A DNA stretch of 64,000 nt. Source: Kitasatospora sp. NBC_01287 (lineage in GTDB: Bacteria; Actinomycetota; Actinomycetes; Streptomycetales; Streptomycetaceae). This document shows positions 54,430-62,538 of the stretch, piece after piece. Each line of letters starts with the position of its first letter. The stretch's first letter is position 1. The notes below the pieces were generated by a model. It saw nothing but the letters and a program-made list of their open reading frames with translations, was not told the origin of the DNA and did not search any database. The stretch lies in NCBI RefSeq assembly GCF_026340565.1, contig NZ_JAPEPB010000001.1:4812501-4876500 (forward strand), written 5' to 3'. Made by a program: the position numbers and the translations under genes.

Positions 54430-55359
54430 GTGACCGAGCAGCCCGTCGCGGCAAGCGCCGCCGCAGTCGAGGAGCTGGCCGCCCGCAGCCTTGGCCTGGC
54501 GGGCGCGGTCAACGCCCGTGACCTGGGTGGTTACCGGACGGCCGACGGCCGGGTGCTGCGCAGCGGCGTGGCGCTGCGCAGCGACGGCCTCAACCGGTTG
54601 GTCGAGGCCGACCTGCCGCTCTTCACCGCCCTCGGGGTGCGCCACGTGGTCGACCTGCGCAGCCTGGACGAGGTCCGCGAGGCCGGTCCCGACCGGGTGC
54701 CCGGGCTCCCGGTGGCCGAGATCTCGGCCGTGGAGCTCTCCGACCGCCCACTGAGCGTCAGCGCCGCCGGGCCGGACGGGATCACCCTGCACCATCTGCC
54801 GGTCTTCGCCGCCGACTACGACATCTACGTGGCGCTGCGCGACGCGCTGGCCGACCGTGACCCCGCCAAGCAGGAGGCGCTGCTCGGCGAGGGCCGGGCC
54901 GCGCAGATGATGATCGGCCTGTACCGCTGGTTCGTCACCGACGCGCTGGCCCGCGAGCGCTTCGCCACCGTGCTGCGCCTGCTGGCGGCGCCCGACGGCC
55001 CGCCGGTGCTCTTCCACTGCACCGCGGGCAAGGACCGCACCGGCTGGACCGCCGCGCTGCTGCTCACCGCGCTCGGGGTGGACCAGGAGACGGTCTACGA
55101 GGACTACCTGCTGACCAACGTGCGCTCGGCCGCGATCGTCGAGCACATCGTGGACAGCTTCGGCACCCGCGGCCTGATGGCGGACCCCTCGCTGCTGCTG
55201 CCGCTCTTCCGCGCCGACCGCGACTACCTGGCCGCGGCCTTCGCCGAGGTCGAGACCGGCTGGGGCGACTTCCAGGCCTTCTGGCGGGACGGCCTGGGCC
55301 TGGAGGAGGCGGTGCTGGCCGGTCTGCGCAAGAACCTGCTCGGCGACGCCGGCCACTGA
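54430..55359 (+). CDS. Tyrosine-protein phosphatase (IphP/Y_phosphatase3 type)
   Basis: A 309-residue cytoplasmic phosphatase of the Cys-based class. The N-terminal signature is NARDLGGYRTADGRVLRSGV and the P-loop is VLFHCTAGKDRTGWTAALLL (C-x5-R). An Asp general acid is plausibly in the DEVREAGPDR region. Family members such as mycobacterial PtpB act on phosphotyrosine or phosphoinositides. The start is chosen at GTG 54430, five bases after GGAGG; the ATG at 54418 would place that site inside the gene. It is divergent from the polysaccharide operon, and exopolysaccharide export is controlled by Tyr phosphorylation in other systems, so a link is possible. Confidence 0.87.
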   Translation: MTEQPVAASAAAVEELAARSLGLAGAVNARDLGGYRTADGRVLRSGVALRSDGLNRLVEADLPLFTALGVRHVVDLRSLDEVREAGPDRVPGLPVAEISAVELSDRPLSVSAAGPDGITLHHLPVFAADYDIYVALRDALADRDPAKQEALLGEGRAAQMMIGLYRWFVTDALARERFATVLRLLAAPDGPPVLFHCTAGKDRTGWTAALLLTALGVDQETVYEDYLLTNVRSAAIVEHIVDSFGTRGLMADPSLLLPLFRADRDYLAAAFAEVETGWGDFQAFWRDGLGLEEAVLAGLRKNLLGDAGH

Positions 55360-55420
55360 GCCGCGCCGAGCCCACCGGACCCCGCACCCGGCCCGACCCC
55401 GCGCCGACCGCGCCCGACCC

Positions 55421-55445
55421 CGCCCCGGGCTGCCGGCCCGGGGCG
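55421..55445. terminator. Bidirectional terminator region between phosphatase and sigma-factor genes
   Basis: CGCCCCGGG (55421-55429) and CCCGGGGCG (55437-55445) form a compact stem. An outer 11-base inverted repeat, TGAGCCGCGCC (55358-55368) with GGCGCGGCTCA (55451-55461), contains the stop codons of both convergent genes. Confidence 0.65.
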
Positions 55446-55459
55446 CGGCCGGGCGCGGC

Positions 55460-56350
55460 TCAGCTCTCGCTGGTCAGGCCCTCGCGCAGCTGGGTGAGGG
55501 TGCGGGTGAGCAGCCGGGAGACGTGCATCTGGGAGATGCCGATCTCGTCGCCGATCTGGGACTGGGTCAGGTTGCCGAAGAAGCGCAGCATGATGATCCG
55601 CCGCTCCCTGGGCGGCAGCTTGGCCAGCAGCGGCTTGAGCGACTCGCGGTACTCCACGCCCTCCAGCGCCAGGTCCTCGTAGCCCAGGCGCTCGGCCAGG
55701 GGTCCGTCGCCGTCCTCGTCGCCGGGCGTCGAGTCCAGCGAGCTCGCGGTGTAGGCGTTGCCGACGGCCAGGCCCTCGACCACGTCCTCCTCGCTGACCC
55801 CCAGGCAGACCGCCAGCTCCGCCACGGTGGGGGAGCGGTCCAGCCGCTGGGCGAGCTCGTCGCCGGCCTTGGTGAGGGCCAGCCGCAGCTCCTGGAGCCG
55901 CCGGGGCACCCGGACCGACCAACTGGTGTCCCGGAAGAAGCGCTTGACCTCGCCGACCACGGTGGGCATCGCGAAGGTCGGGAACTCCACCCCGCGGTCC
56001 GGGTCGAACCGGTCGATCGCCTTGATCAGGCCGATCGTGCCGACCTGGACGATGTCCTCCATCGGCTCGTTGCGGCTGCGGAACCGGGCCGAGGCGTAGC
56101 GCACCAGCGGCAGGTTCAGCTCGATCAGGGTGTCCCGGACGTAGGTGTGCTCGGGGGTGCCGGCCTGCAGCGTGGCCAGCCGGCGGAAGAGCGAGCGGGA
56201 GAGCGTGCGGGTGTCCAGGCCCGGCGCCGCGGTCGGCTCGGGGACGGGCGGCGGCGGGACGGCGGGCGCCACGGCCGCCGCCTGCTCCGGAGCGTGCTCG
56301 GCCACCGCCGTACCACCGTGGATCTCTGCGCTGCCCAGCTCTGCGGACAT
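55460..56350 (-). CDS. Group 3 sigma factor (SigB/SigF family), second of a tandem pair
   Basis: A 296-residue alternative sigma factor. A Pro/Ala-rich N-terminus precedes region 2 ([20 protein letters not shown], then [20 protein letters not shown]), region 3 ([18 protein letters not shown]) and region 4 ([40 protein letters not shown]). This is the SpoIIAC/SigB/SigF type, normally held by an RsbW-like anti-sigma factor. The start is ATG 56350 with AAGGGGG upstream. It is a clear paralogue of the next upstream gene. In Streptomyces this family controls osmotic stress and spore maturation. The matching anti-sigma gene is not adjacent. Confidence 0.92.
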   Translation of the reverse strand: MSAELGSAEIHGGTAVAEHAPEQAAAVAPAVPPPPVPEPTAAPGLDTRTLSRSLFRRLATLQAGTPEHTYVRDTLIELNLPLVRYASARFRSRNEPMEDIVQVGTIGLIKAIDRFDPDRGVEFPTFAMPTVVGEVKRFFRDTSWSVRVPRRLQELRLALTKAGDELAQRLDRSPTVAELAVCLGVSEEDVVEGLAVGNAYTASSLDSTPGDEDGDGPLAERLGYEDLALEGVEYRESLKPLLAKLPPRERRIIMLRFFGNLTQSQIGDEIGISQMHVSRLLTRTLTQLREGLTSES

Positions 56351-56522
56351 GCACCCACCCCCTTGTGACTGGTCCAACGGGAGCCTCCGCTCGGCGGTTC
56401 CCCGGTGCGCGCCGAGTGATCGGCGTCCCCCAACCGCTTGCTTACCGGAACCGCGAGCACGGCAAACCCGAACATCGCGAGTTGTCACGTGGCAGTAACG
56501 CGCAGCGATGCCCGGGTCCTGC

Positions 56523-57443
56523 TCACTCGTCCCAGTTGTTGCCGGTGCGCAGCCTGGTGAGGATGCGCGTGAGGAGGCGGGAGACGTGCATCTGGGACAT
56601 GCCGAGCTCGTTGGAGATCTGGGACTGCGTCAGGTTGGCGAAGAAGCGCAGCATCACGATCCGCCGCTCGCGCTCGGGCAACTGCACCAGCAGGTGCCGG
56701 ACCATGTCGCGGTGCTCCACGTCGGTCAGCGCGGAGTCCTCGTAGCCGAGCCGGTCGAGCAGCGCCAGGCCGCCCTCGTGCTCCTGGGCGGCCTCCAGGG
56801 AGGCGGCGTTGTAGGCGCGCCCGGCGTCCAGGCAGGCGCGCACGTCCTCCTCGGGGATGCGCAGGTTGGCGGCGATCTCGGGGACCTTGGGGGTGCGCCC
56901 GTGCAGCACCGTCAGCTCCTCCATCGCGCCGCTCACCTGCACCCAGAGCTCCTGCAGCCGGCGCGGGACGTGCATGGTGCGGACGTTGTCCCGGAAGTAG
57001 CGCTTGATCTCCCCCAGGATGGTGGGCAGCGCGTAGGTGGGGAACTGCACGCCGCGGCTGGGGTCGAACCGGTCGATCGCGTTGATCAGGCCGATGGTGC
57101 CGACCTGGACCACGTCCTCCATCGGCTCGTTGCGGCTGCGGAACCGGGTGGCGGCGTAGCGCACCAGCGGGATGTTGACCTCGATCAGCGCGGCCCGCAC
57201 CTGCTCGCGTTCGGGGGCCTGGGCGGGCAGCTCGGCCAGCCGCTCGAAGAGCACCCGGGTCAGCGTGCGCACGTCGATCGGGCCCGGGGCGCCGTGCTCC
57301 TCGGTGCGCGCCTCCTCGGCCCGCGGGCCGGGGGTGGGGGTGGGAGCGGCGCCGGTCACCGCGGTGGTGGTCGCGGCGCCCGGGTCGGGCCCGGCCTCGG
57401 GACCGCCCGTGCCGGTGTCCGGCGTATCGTCCTGGATCCGCAC
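56523..57443 (-). CDS. Group 3 sigma factor (SigB/SigF family), first of a tandem pair
   Basis: A 306-residue alternative sigma factor closely related to the downstream gene. Region 2 is [20 protein letters not shown], then [20 protein letters not shown]; region 3 is [20 protein letters not shown]; region 4 is [20 protein letters not shown], then [20 protein letters not shown]. The 55-residue N-terminal extension is Thr/Pro/Ala-rich and differs from its neighbour. The start is GTG 57443 with GGAGGG ten bases upstream. The 172 bases between the two genes suggest separate promoters. The tandem arrangement looks like a local gene duplication. Confidence 0.92.
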   Translation of the reverse strand: MRIQDDTPDTGTGGPEAGPDPGAATTTAVTGAAPTPTPGPRAEEARTEEHGAPGPIDVRTLTRVLFERLAELPAQAPEREQVRAALIEVNIPLVRYAATRFRSRNEPMEDVVQVGTIGLINAIDRFDPSRGVQFPTYALPTILGEIKRYFRDNVRTMHVPRRLQELWVQVSGAMEELTVLHGRTPKVPEIAANLRIPEEDVRACLDAGRAYNAASLEAAQEHEGGLALLDRLGYEDSALTDVEHRDMVRHLLVQLPERERRIVMLRFFANLTQSQISNELGMSQMHVSRLLTRILTRLRTGNNWDE

Positions 57444-57571
57444 GGACGCGTCACCCTCCCTAGTTCACCACCTTGTCCTGCCCGGCGAAATCGGTCATAG
57501 CATCACAAGACGGACGCCATTCGTTCAAGTACCGGCCAGAGGCGTGTTGCTGACCTGGCGTCAACAAGGCG

Positions 57572-57628
57572 ACGGCCCCCCGGGTCCGGCGCGGACTCCT
57601 CGGGAGTCGTCGCGGGGCGGGGGGCCGT
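57572..57628 (-). terminator. Structured terminator after the Dabb gene
   Basis: The outer arms ACGGCCCCCCG (57572-57582) and CGGGGGGCCGT (57618-57628) enclose a second stem, GACTCC/GGAGTC, at 57593-57607. It is placed 38 bases beyond the minus-strand stop at 57666. Confidence 0.75.
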
Positions 57629-57665
57629 TGGGTCGTTCGAGTGCGATCGACCTGCTGGGCGCTGG

Positions 57666-57959
57666 TCAGACCTCGAAGTCGGCGACCACCAGGGTGGCGA
57701 TCTCCCGCCACTGCTGAGCACCAACGACATGCGCCGGATGGGTGGCATAGGCCTGCAGCGCGTCCTGGTCGGCGACCAGGCTGTTGATCGCGTAGTCGTA
57801 GGCGATGTCACGCGGGCTGACGTTGAAGCCGTGCTGCCACTCCAGCAGCTCGGGGATCTGCTGGTCGAGCCCCTCGAAGGCCTCGGCGGCGGCGAGCGCG
57901 CGCTCGTCGTCCTTCGCGATGCCTTCGTTGAGCTTGAACAGGACCAGGTGGCGGATCAC
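57666..57959 (-). CDS. Dabb-family (stress-responsive A/B barrel) protein
   Basis: A 97-residue protein of the dimeric alpha-beta barrel fold. IRHLVLFKLNEGIAKDDERA opens with the conserved His of the family, HGFNVSPRDIAYDYAINSLV is the second strand region, and YATHPAHVVGAQQW matches the 'y..hp.H' motif before the final strand. Dabb proteins range from stress proteins to cyclases (olivetolic acid cyclase-like); no specific reaction can be assigned. The GTG start at 57959 lies six bases after AAGGAG. It is monocistronic, with a structured terminator behind it. Confidence 0.88.
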   Translation of the reverse strand: MIRHLVLFKLNEGIAKDDERALAAAEAFEGLDQQIPELLEWQHGFNVSPRDIAYDYAINSLVADQDALQAYATHPAHVVGAQQWREIATLVVADFEV

Positions 57960-58032
57960 GGGGTGCTCCTTGCGGGGCCGAGGGTGGACCCGGACACGGT
58001 AACCCGCCCGCTTCGGGCGCCGGGGCAGGGTC

Positions 58033-58197
58033 CTATTTGATGAGACCCGTCATGAAGGCCCCCACCGAGTTGGCCGCGTCCGAGATCCCGACGAAGCCCG
58101 ATTGGACCAGCTCCGCCGCGCGTGCGGGCGAGTGGATGATCGTGTACACCACGAAGATCAGCAGCAGATACATGCCGATCCGCCTTGCCTGTGCCAT
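58033..58197 (-). CDS. Conserved 54-residue membrane protein
   Basis: A small protein with one transmembrane helix (IGMYLLLIFVVYTIIHSPAR, about 7-26) and an amphipathic C-terminal half (AAELVQSGFVGISDAANSVG). The residue pattern is that of a conserved streptomycete small protein of unknown role. The start at ATG 58197 is preferred because the residues before it (Arg/Gly-rich) are not protein-like. GGAGG lies 12 bases upstream, slightly far. The coding signal is otherwise good. Confidence 0.65.
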   Translation of the reverse strand: MAQARRIGMYLLLIFVVYTIIHSPARAAELVQSGFVGISDAANSVGAFMTGLIK

Positions 58198-58572
58198 CGG
58201 AAACGCCCGCCTCCGCCTCGTCCGCTCCAGCCCCGCGCCCGCGTCCGGGCCCGGTCGGGTGCCGGTCCCAGCGAGCAGCTTATCCACCGGATGGCCGAAT
58301 CAGGTGTGCAACGCGTTCACTCCGCGGGACGAAGGTCCCCGGGAGACGGGTCCTTGTACGCCTGCCGCCCGGCGGGGCCCGGCGGCAGGATGGGTGTTGT
58401 ACCGAGGATCTGGCAGGAATCGGCGGTACGTGGATCCGGAGTTCCCCGCTGTGGGACCCGACGCCGTGAGTACCCCCTGACGCGGCGTCCGGTTGTGGGA
58501 GCTCCGCCGGGGGAGCGGTCCGTTCCCCCGGGACCGCTCCCCCCACTCTCCTTCTCGCAGCTGCCGGCCTGC
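58198..58572. other. Intergenic region with two hairpins
   Basis: About 375 bases with no convincing gene. CCTGCCGCC (58361-58369) with GGCGGCAGG (58381-58389) forms one hairpin. GGAGCGGTCC (58512-58521) with GGACCGCTCC (58531-58540) forms another that sits 33 bases after the DUF6917 gene and probably ends that operon. The promoter of the small membrane protein gene should lie at 58200-58350. Confidence 0.5.
58512..58540 (-). terminator. Terminator of the DUF6917 operon
   Basis: Perfect 10-base arms GGAGCGGTCC/GGACCGCTCC with a nine-base loop, directly beyond the last minus-strand gene of the operon. There is no T run. Confidence 0.7.
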
Positions 58573-58983
58573 TCAGGGCTGCTGGATGAAGCGGACCTCG
58601 GCCTCGGGGCAGAGCCCCAGCTCCTCACCGGTCACCGGCTCCCCGGTGCAGATCAGGATGTTGTAGTGGTTGGGGAAGTGGCAGGCGTCGAAACCGAGCA
58701 CGGTGCCCACCGGCCGCCCGCCGATCCAGACCGTGTCGCCCCGGTCGATCACCCCGGCGCGGGAGATCTCGGTGAAGCCCAGGAACCCCACCCGGTCCAC
58801 CCTGGTCCCCGGCGTGCCGTCGGCGACGTCCGTGGTCACCAGCTCGTGCAGCTCGCCGGCCCGCACGCACCGGCTCGCGTACGGCTCCACGGTCATGCCG
58901 CGGTCCTCGCGGCGGTGGATCAGCACCTTCACCAGCTCCCCGGCGACCGCCCGCTTGGCGCCGTCCTCCCGCACCGCGCTCAT
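58573..58983 (-). CDS. DUF6917 family protein, last gene of an overlapping operon
   Basis: A 136-residue cytoplasmic protein with a beta-rich pattern: GELVKVLIHRREDRGMTVEP, then VTTDVADGTPGTRVDRVGFL, DTVWIGGRPVGTVLGFDACH and FPNHYNILI. The strongly conserved-looking GFDACHFPNHYNI motif, with Asp, Cys and two His, could bind a metal or cofactor. I recognise it only as a DUF6917-type protein, without known function. Its start overlaps the stop of the upstream oxidoreductase gene (ATGA). It is part of the operon that runs to the window's right edge. Confidence 0.7.
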   Translation of the reverse strand: MSAVREDGAKRAVAGELVKVLIHRREDRGMTVEPYASRCVRAGELHELVTTDVADGTPGTRVDRVGFLGFTEISRAGVIDRGDTVWIGGRPVGTVLGFDACHFPNHYNILICTGEPVTGEELGLCPEAEVRFIQQP

Positions 58984-59948
58984 CGTGCCTCCGCGGCGGT
59001 GGGACGGAACACGTGGGTGGCGTCGTCTCGGTCGAGCCGGTAGGCCGCCGCCACCAGGTCCAGGGCGGCCAGGCCGCCGTCGCGGCGGCCGGCGGGGCGC
59101 TCGATCGTGGCGCCGAAGGCGGTCAGGATGCCCCGGTACTCGTGCCAGAGCGAGGCCTTGAACCCCTGGTGCCCGGCCAGCAGGTCGGACCGCAGCACCC
59201 GGCCGTCGGCCAGGGTGACCTCGACGTCCTTCAACTCGCCCGGATAGGACCAGTCCAGCTCGACCCTGGCCCGGCGCGGGGCGGGGCCCGCGGTGACCAG
59301 GTCGAGCGCCGCCTGCCGGTCCAGGCCCGCCGCGTCGCGGGTGATCGCGGCCCGCACCACGCTCAGCTCGGACTCGCCGAAGAGCAGCCGGACCAGGTCG
59401 AAGGCGTTCGGGCCGTTGTCGGCGACGCAGCCACCGCCGCAGCGCGCCGGGTCCAGGTACCAGGCGTCCTGGCCGATGTGGTCCTCGATCCGCTCGAAGT
59501 AGCGGACCTTGACCTTGGCGACCGGGGTGCCGGCGCAGGCGGCCGCCAACTCCAGCACCTGGCTGTTGTAGCGGCGGTGGAAGGCGGTGAAGAGCACCAG
59601 CGAGCGCTCGGCGGCGATCGCGGTCAGCGCCCGGGCGTCGGAGAGCTCGGTCGCCAGCGGCTTCTCCACGCAGACCGGCAGCCCGGCGGCCAGCAGGTCG
59701 CGGCAGAGCGCGGCGTGCGCGTCGTTGGGCACGGTGACGATCGCGCCGTCCAGGTCGCGGTGGGCCGCGAGCAGCTCGCGGTGGCCGAGGTGGCCGGGGA
59801 TGCCGGCGGCCCGCGGGGCGGCCAGCGCGGCCTCGTCGAGGTCGCAGACGGCGGCCAGGGTGAAGGCCGGGTCGGCCTCGATCGCGGCCAGGTAGAACTT
59901 GGCGATCACACCGAGGCCGATCACGGCCAGTTTGCGGGGGGCGGTCAC
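58980..59948 (-). CDS. Gfo/Idh/MocA-family oxidoreductase
   Basis: A 322-residue NAD(P)-dependent sugar or cyclitol dehydrogenase-like enzyme. The Rossmann domain opens KLAVIGLGVIAKFYLAAIEA. The characteristic EKPLATELSDARAL (Glu-Lys-Pro, catalytic-region Lys) is near residue 95, with VPNDAHAALC before it. The C-terminal domain has WYLDPARCGGGCVADNGPNA with the conserved GG..D.G.H/N region (Asn replaces the usual His). The substrate is not predictable. The start is GTG 59948, overlapping the TGA of the Ldh-family gene (GTGA); a longer upstream frame is rejected as its shadow. Confidence 0.87.
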   Translation of the reverse strand: MTAPRKLAVIGLGVIAKFYLAAIEADPAFTLAAVCDLDEAALAAPRAAGIPGHLGHRELLAAHRDLDGAIVTVPNDAHAALCRDLLAAGLPVCVEKPLATELSDARALTAIAAERSLVLFTAFHRRYNSQVLELAAACAGTPVAKVKVRYFERIEDHIGQDAWYLDPARCGGGCVADNGPNAFDLVRLLFGESELSVVRAAITRDAAGLDRQAALDLVTAGPAPRRARVELDWSYPGELKDVEVTLADGRVLRSDLLAGHQGFKASLWHEYRGILTAFGATIERPAGRRDGGLAALDLVAAAYRLDRDDATHVFRPTAAEAR

Positions 59949-61225
59949 GGCGTGCCTCCGATCGGCTTGGGGGCGCTCAGGCCGGTGGCCAGGGCCAGTT
60001 CGGTCAGCTCGGCGAACCGGGCGGGTGACAGCTCGACCCCGTCGCGCAACTGACGCCGCGCCAATTCGCCTTCGGGGAAGCCGGGGTAGCGCACCGGGTG
60101 GGCCAGGTCCAGCGGTGGGCAGTCCAGCAGCGCGCCGAAGAGCGAGCCGGCCTGCCGGGCGAAGTCCGCGCCGTCCCGCAGCGCGCCGGGGTCGATCGCC
60201 AGTGCCAGGTAGCCGATGTCGTCGTCCCGGCCGGCGGGGCCGCCGTCCCCGGCCAGCGCGGCCGGCTCCGGTCCCAGGCCCGCGCCGGCCAGCAGCGCGC
60301 CCAGCACCTCGACCACCAGGCCCAGGCCGTAACCCTTGAACGCGCCGGTCTCCGGGCGGCTGCCCAGCCAGAGCAGGTGTGCCTCGCCCCGGTCGAAGGC
60401 CGCCGGGTCGGTGACCGGCGCGCCGTCCTGGTCGGCCAGCCAGCCGCTCGGCACCGCCTGTCCGGCCCGGGCGGCGGCCCGCACCCGCCCGGTGGGCACC
60501 GCCGTGGTGCTCATGTCCAGCACGAACGGGTGCCGGTCGCCGGCCGGCGCGGCCACGCTCAGCGGATTGGTGCCGAGCATCGCCAGCCGCCCGCCCGGCG
60601 GTCTGGCGATCTTCTGGTGCCCGCAGTTGGCGGCCAGCAGGCCGATCAGGCCCCGGCGGGCGGCGCGCAGCGTGTGGAAGCCGGCGCAGCCCAGATGGGT
60701 GGCGCCGCGCACCGAGACCAGCCCGATGCCGAAGCTCGCGGCCCGCTCGATCGCCAGGTCCATCGCGGCCGGGGCCGCCCACAGGCCCAGCGCCCGGCGG
60801 TCGTCGAGCAGCACGGCGGCGCCGCGGTCGGCCAGCGTCTCGGGCTCGGCCGCCGGATCGGCCCGGCCCTCGTCCAGCAGCGGCAGGTAGAGCCGGGTGA
60901 GGTTGACCAGGCCGTGCGAGGTCAGGCCGGTCAGATCGCCGTAGCAGAGCGCCTCGGCGGCGGTGGTGGCCCGGGCCGCGGGCAGGCCGCGGGCGGTGAA
61001 GACCTCGGTGGTGAAGCGGAGCAGCTCGGGGTAGCGGACCAGGACGGCGGGGCGGGTGGTGCGCGGGGCGCCGATCCGGGCGCCGTCGCCCTCGGCCTCG
61101 GCGGCGCGCTCGGCGGCGGACCCGGCGGCCTCGGCGGAGGCGAGGGCGGCGGATGTGGTCTCCACCTCGGCGGCGGACCCGGTTCCAGGCCCGGCGAGCG
61201 GGGTGGCGAGGGGCGTCAGCGGCAT
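59945..61225 (-). CDS. Ldh-family (malate/L-lactate/ureidoglycolate-type) oxidoreductase
   Basis: A 426-residue NAD(P)-dependent oxidoreductase of the LDH_2/YlbC-like family, not related to classical lactate dehydrogenase. Motifs are ALCYGDLTGLTSHGLVNLTR (with the conserved D..g..SHG), SVRGATHLGCAGFHTLRAAR (the catalytic His) and MLGTNPLSVAAPAGDRHPFV, followed by LDMSTTAVPTG. Family members reduce 2-keto acids or act on cyclic imines and ureidoglycolate. An Ala/Glu-rich N-terminal extension of about 55 residues is unusual. The start ATG 61225 overlaps the end of the M20 gene by ten bases. Confidence 0.87.
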   Translation of the reverse strand: MPLTPLATPLAGPGTGSAAEVETTSAALASAEAAGSAAERAAEAEGDGARIGAPRTTRPAVLVRYPELLRFTTEVFTARGLPAARATTAAEALCYGDLTGLTSHGLVNLTRLYLPLLDEGRADPAAEPETLADRGAAVLLDDRRALGLWAAPAAMDLAIERAASFGIGLVSVRGATHLGCAGFHTLRAARRGLIGLLAANCGHQKIARPPGGRLAMLGTNPLSVAAPAGDRHPFVLDMSTTAVPTGRVRAAARAGQAVPSGWLADQDGAPVTDPAAFDRGEAHLLWLGSRPETGAFKGYGLGLVVEVLGALLAGAGLGPEPAALAGDGGPAGRDDDIGYLALAIDPGALRDGADFARQAGSLFGALLDCPPLDLAHPVRYPGFPEGELARRQLRDGVELSPARFAELTELALATGLSAPKPIGGTP

Positions 61226-62538
61226 GCGGGGTTGGCCTCCTGGGTGGGGTGGGGCAGCCGGGGGGAGGGCGGCGAGGCAGGGCGCTCGGCGTCGAAGGCG
61301 AGCAGCAGGTCGGCGACGGAGCGGGCGAACGCGGCGAGCTCGTGGACGTGGACGAACTCGCCGTCCGCGTGGGCGTTGTTGTCCTCCAGCGAGCCGGGGC
61401 CGAGCACCACGGTGGCGGTGTCGGGTCGGTCGGCCAGCCAGATCGCGTCGCAGGTGAAGCCGGGCTCCTCGGCGGGCCAGCGCGGGATCCGGGCGGCGGC
61501 CAGCAGCCGGGGCAGCCAGGGCTGTTCGGCGGCCGGGTCGGTGAGCGCGGGCAGGCCGCGCTTGAGCCAGCGCAGCCGGGTGATCGCGGCCGCGTCCACC
61601 GCGGTGCGGGCCAGCAGCGGGTTGGCGGCGAAGCGCTCGGCGAAGGCGGCCAGGCCCGCCGCCAGGCCCTCGACCACCGCCCGCTCCAGCCGCTCGGCGG
61701 TGGCCGGGTCGGGGTAGGCGAGGTTGAGCAGCAACTCGCCCTGCCCGTAAACCCGGTTGTGCAGGTGGCCGGTGTGCAGGCCGGCCACGCAGAGCCGGCC
61801 GGGGCCGGGGTTGATCGAGCCGGCCAGGTGCTGGGCCAGGAAGCCGAGCAGCACGGTGGCGTTGTGTCCGGCGGCGGGCCGGTCGTCCACCGCGTCCTGG
61901 CCCGCCACCTCGATCCGCGCGGTCATGGCGGCGGTCGAGCGGGTCAGCGCGCGGTTGCCGGTGGGTTCGCAGAAGACGTTCAACCGGCCGTAGTGCCCGG
62001 CGGCCACCAGCGGGCGGGTGCCGATGGTGCCGAGCGCGCCGCCCTCCTCGCCGGCCACCGCCTGCACCAGCACACGGGTCCGGTCGGCCAGGCCGGGCCG
62101 CTCGGCGCGGGCCGCCCGGATCCCGGCCAGCAGGGCGACGGCCGGGCCCTTGGCGTCCACCGCGCCGCGCCCGTAGTAGGTGCCACCGGTGCGGTGCACC
62201 GGCTGCTGCCCCGCCACGGTGTCGAGGTGGACGTTGAACATCACGGTCCGCTCGCGCGCGGACGCGGGCCCCGACTGCAGCACCAGGCTCGGCTGCTCGG
62301 CCAGGAAGGCGGGGTCGGCGGCGGCCGCGCGCACCGGCAGCGGCACGTCGGGCAGTTCGGCCCAGGCGCGCTGGGGGGCGGCGTGGTGCAGCACGGTGAA
62401 GCCCGACTCGGCGGCGGCCTCGGCGTAGCGCCGCTGCGCCGCCCAGAGCCGGGGGGTGCCCGCGGGCTCCTCCAGCGGGCCGGCGGTGGGCAGCGCGAGC
62501 AGGTCGAGCAGCAGTCGGTGGTCCGCCGCGGTCAACAT
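61216..62538 (-). CDS. M20/M25/M40-family metallo-hydrolase
   Basis: A 440-residue zinc-dependent amidohydrolase/dipeptidase. Metal and catalytic residues are visible: FNVHLDTVAG (His, Asp), YGRGAVDAKGPAVALL (bridging Asp), AVAGEEGGALG (catalytic Glu and ligand Glu) and DNNAHADGEFVHV (last His). The dimerisation domain lies between about 200 and 320. Family members release amino acids or deacylate N-acyl compounds, for example succinyl-diaminopimelate or N-acetylornithine. The start ATG 62538 overlaps the stop of the isomerase gene by seven bases. In this operon it could unmask an amine from an acylated intermediate. Confidence 0.9.
   Translation of the reverse strand: MLTAADHRLLLDLLALPTAGPLEEPAGTPRLWAAQRRYAEAAAESGFTVLHHAAPQRAWAELPDVPLPVRAAAADPAFLAEQPSLVLQSGPASARERTVMFNVHLDTVAGQQPVHRTGGTYYGRGAVDAKGPAVALLAGIRAARAERPGLADRTRVLVQAVAGEEGGALGTIGTRPLVAAGHYGRLNVFCEPTGNRALTRSTAAMTARIEVAGQDAVDDRPAAGHNATVLLGFLAQHLAGSINPGPGRLCVAGLHTGHLHNRVYGQGELLLNLAYPDPATAERLERAVVEGLAAGLAAFAERFAANPLLARTAVDAAAITRLRWLKRGLPALTDPAAEQPWLPRLLAAARIPRWPAEEPGFTCDAIWLADRPDTATVVLGPGSLEDNNAHADGEFVHVHELAAFARSVADLLLAFDAERPASPPSPRLPHPTQEANPACR

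Noticed and set aside
58361-58389. Hairpin considered as part of a riboswitch
   Set aside because: An isolated GC stem with no conserved aptamer pieces around it. It more likely reflects general GC-rich structure.
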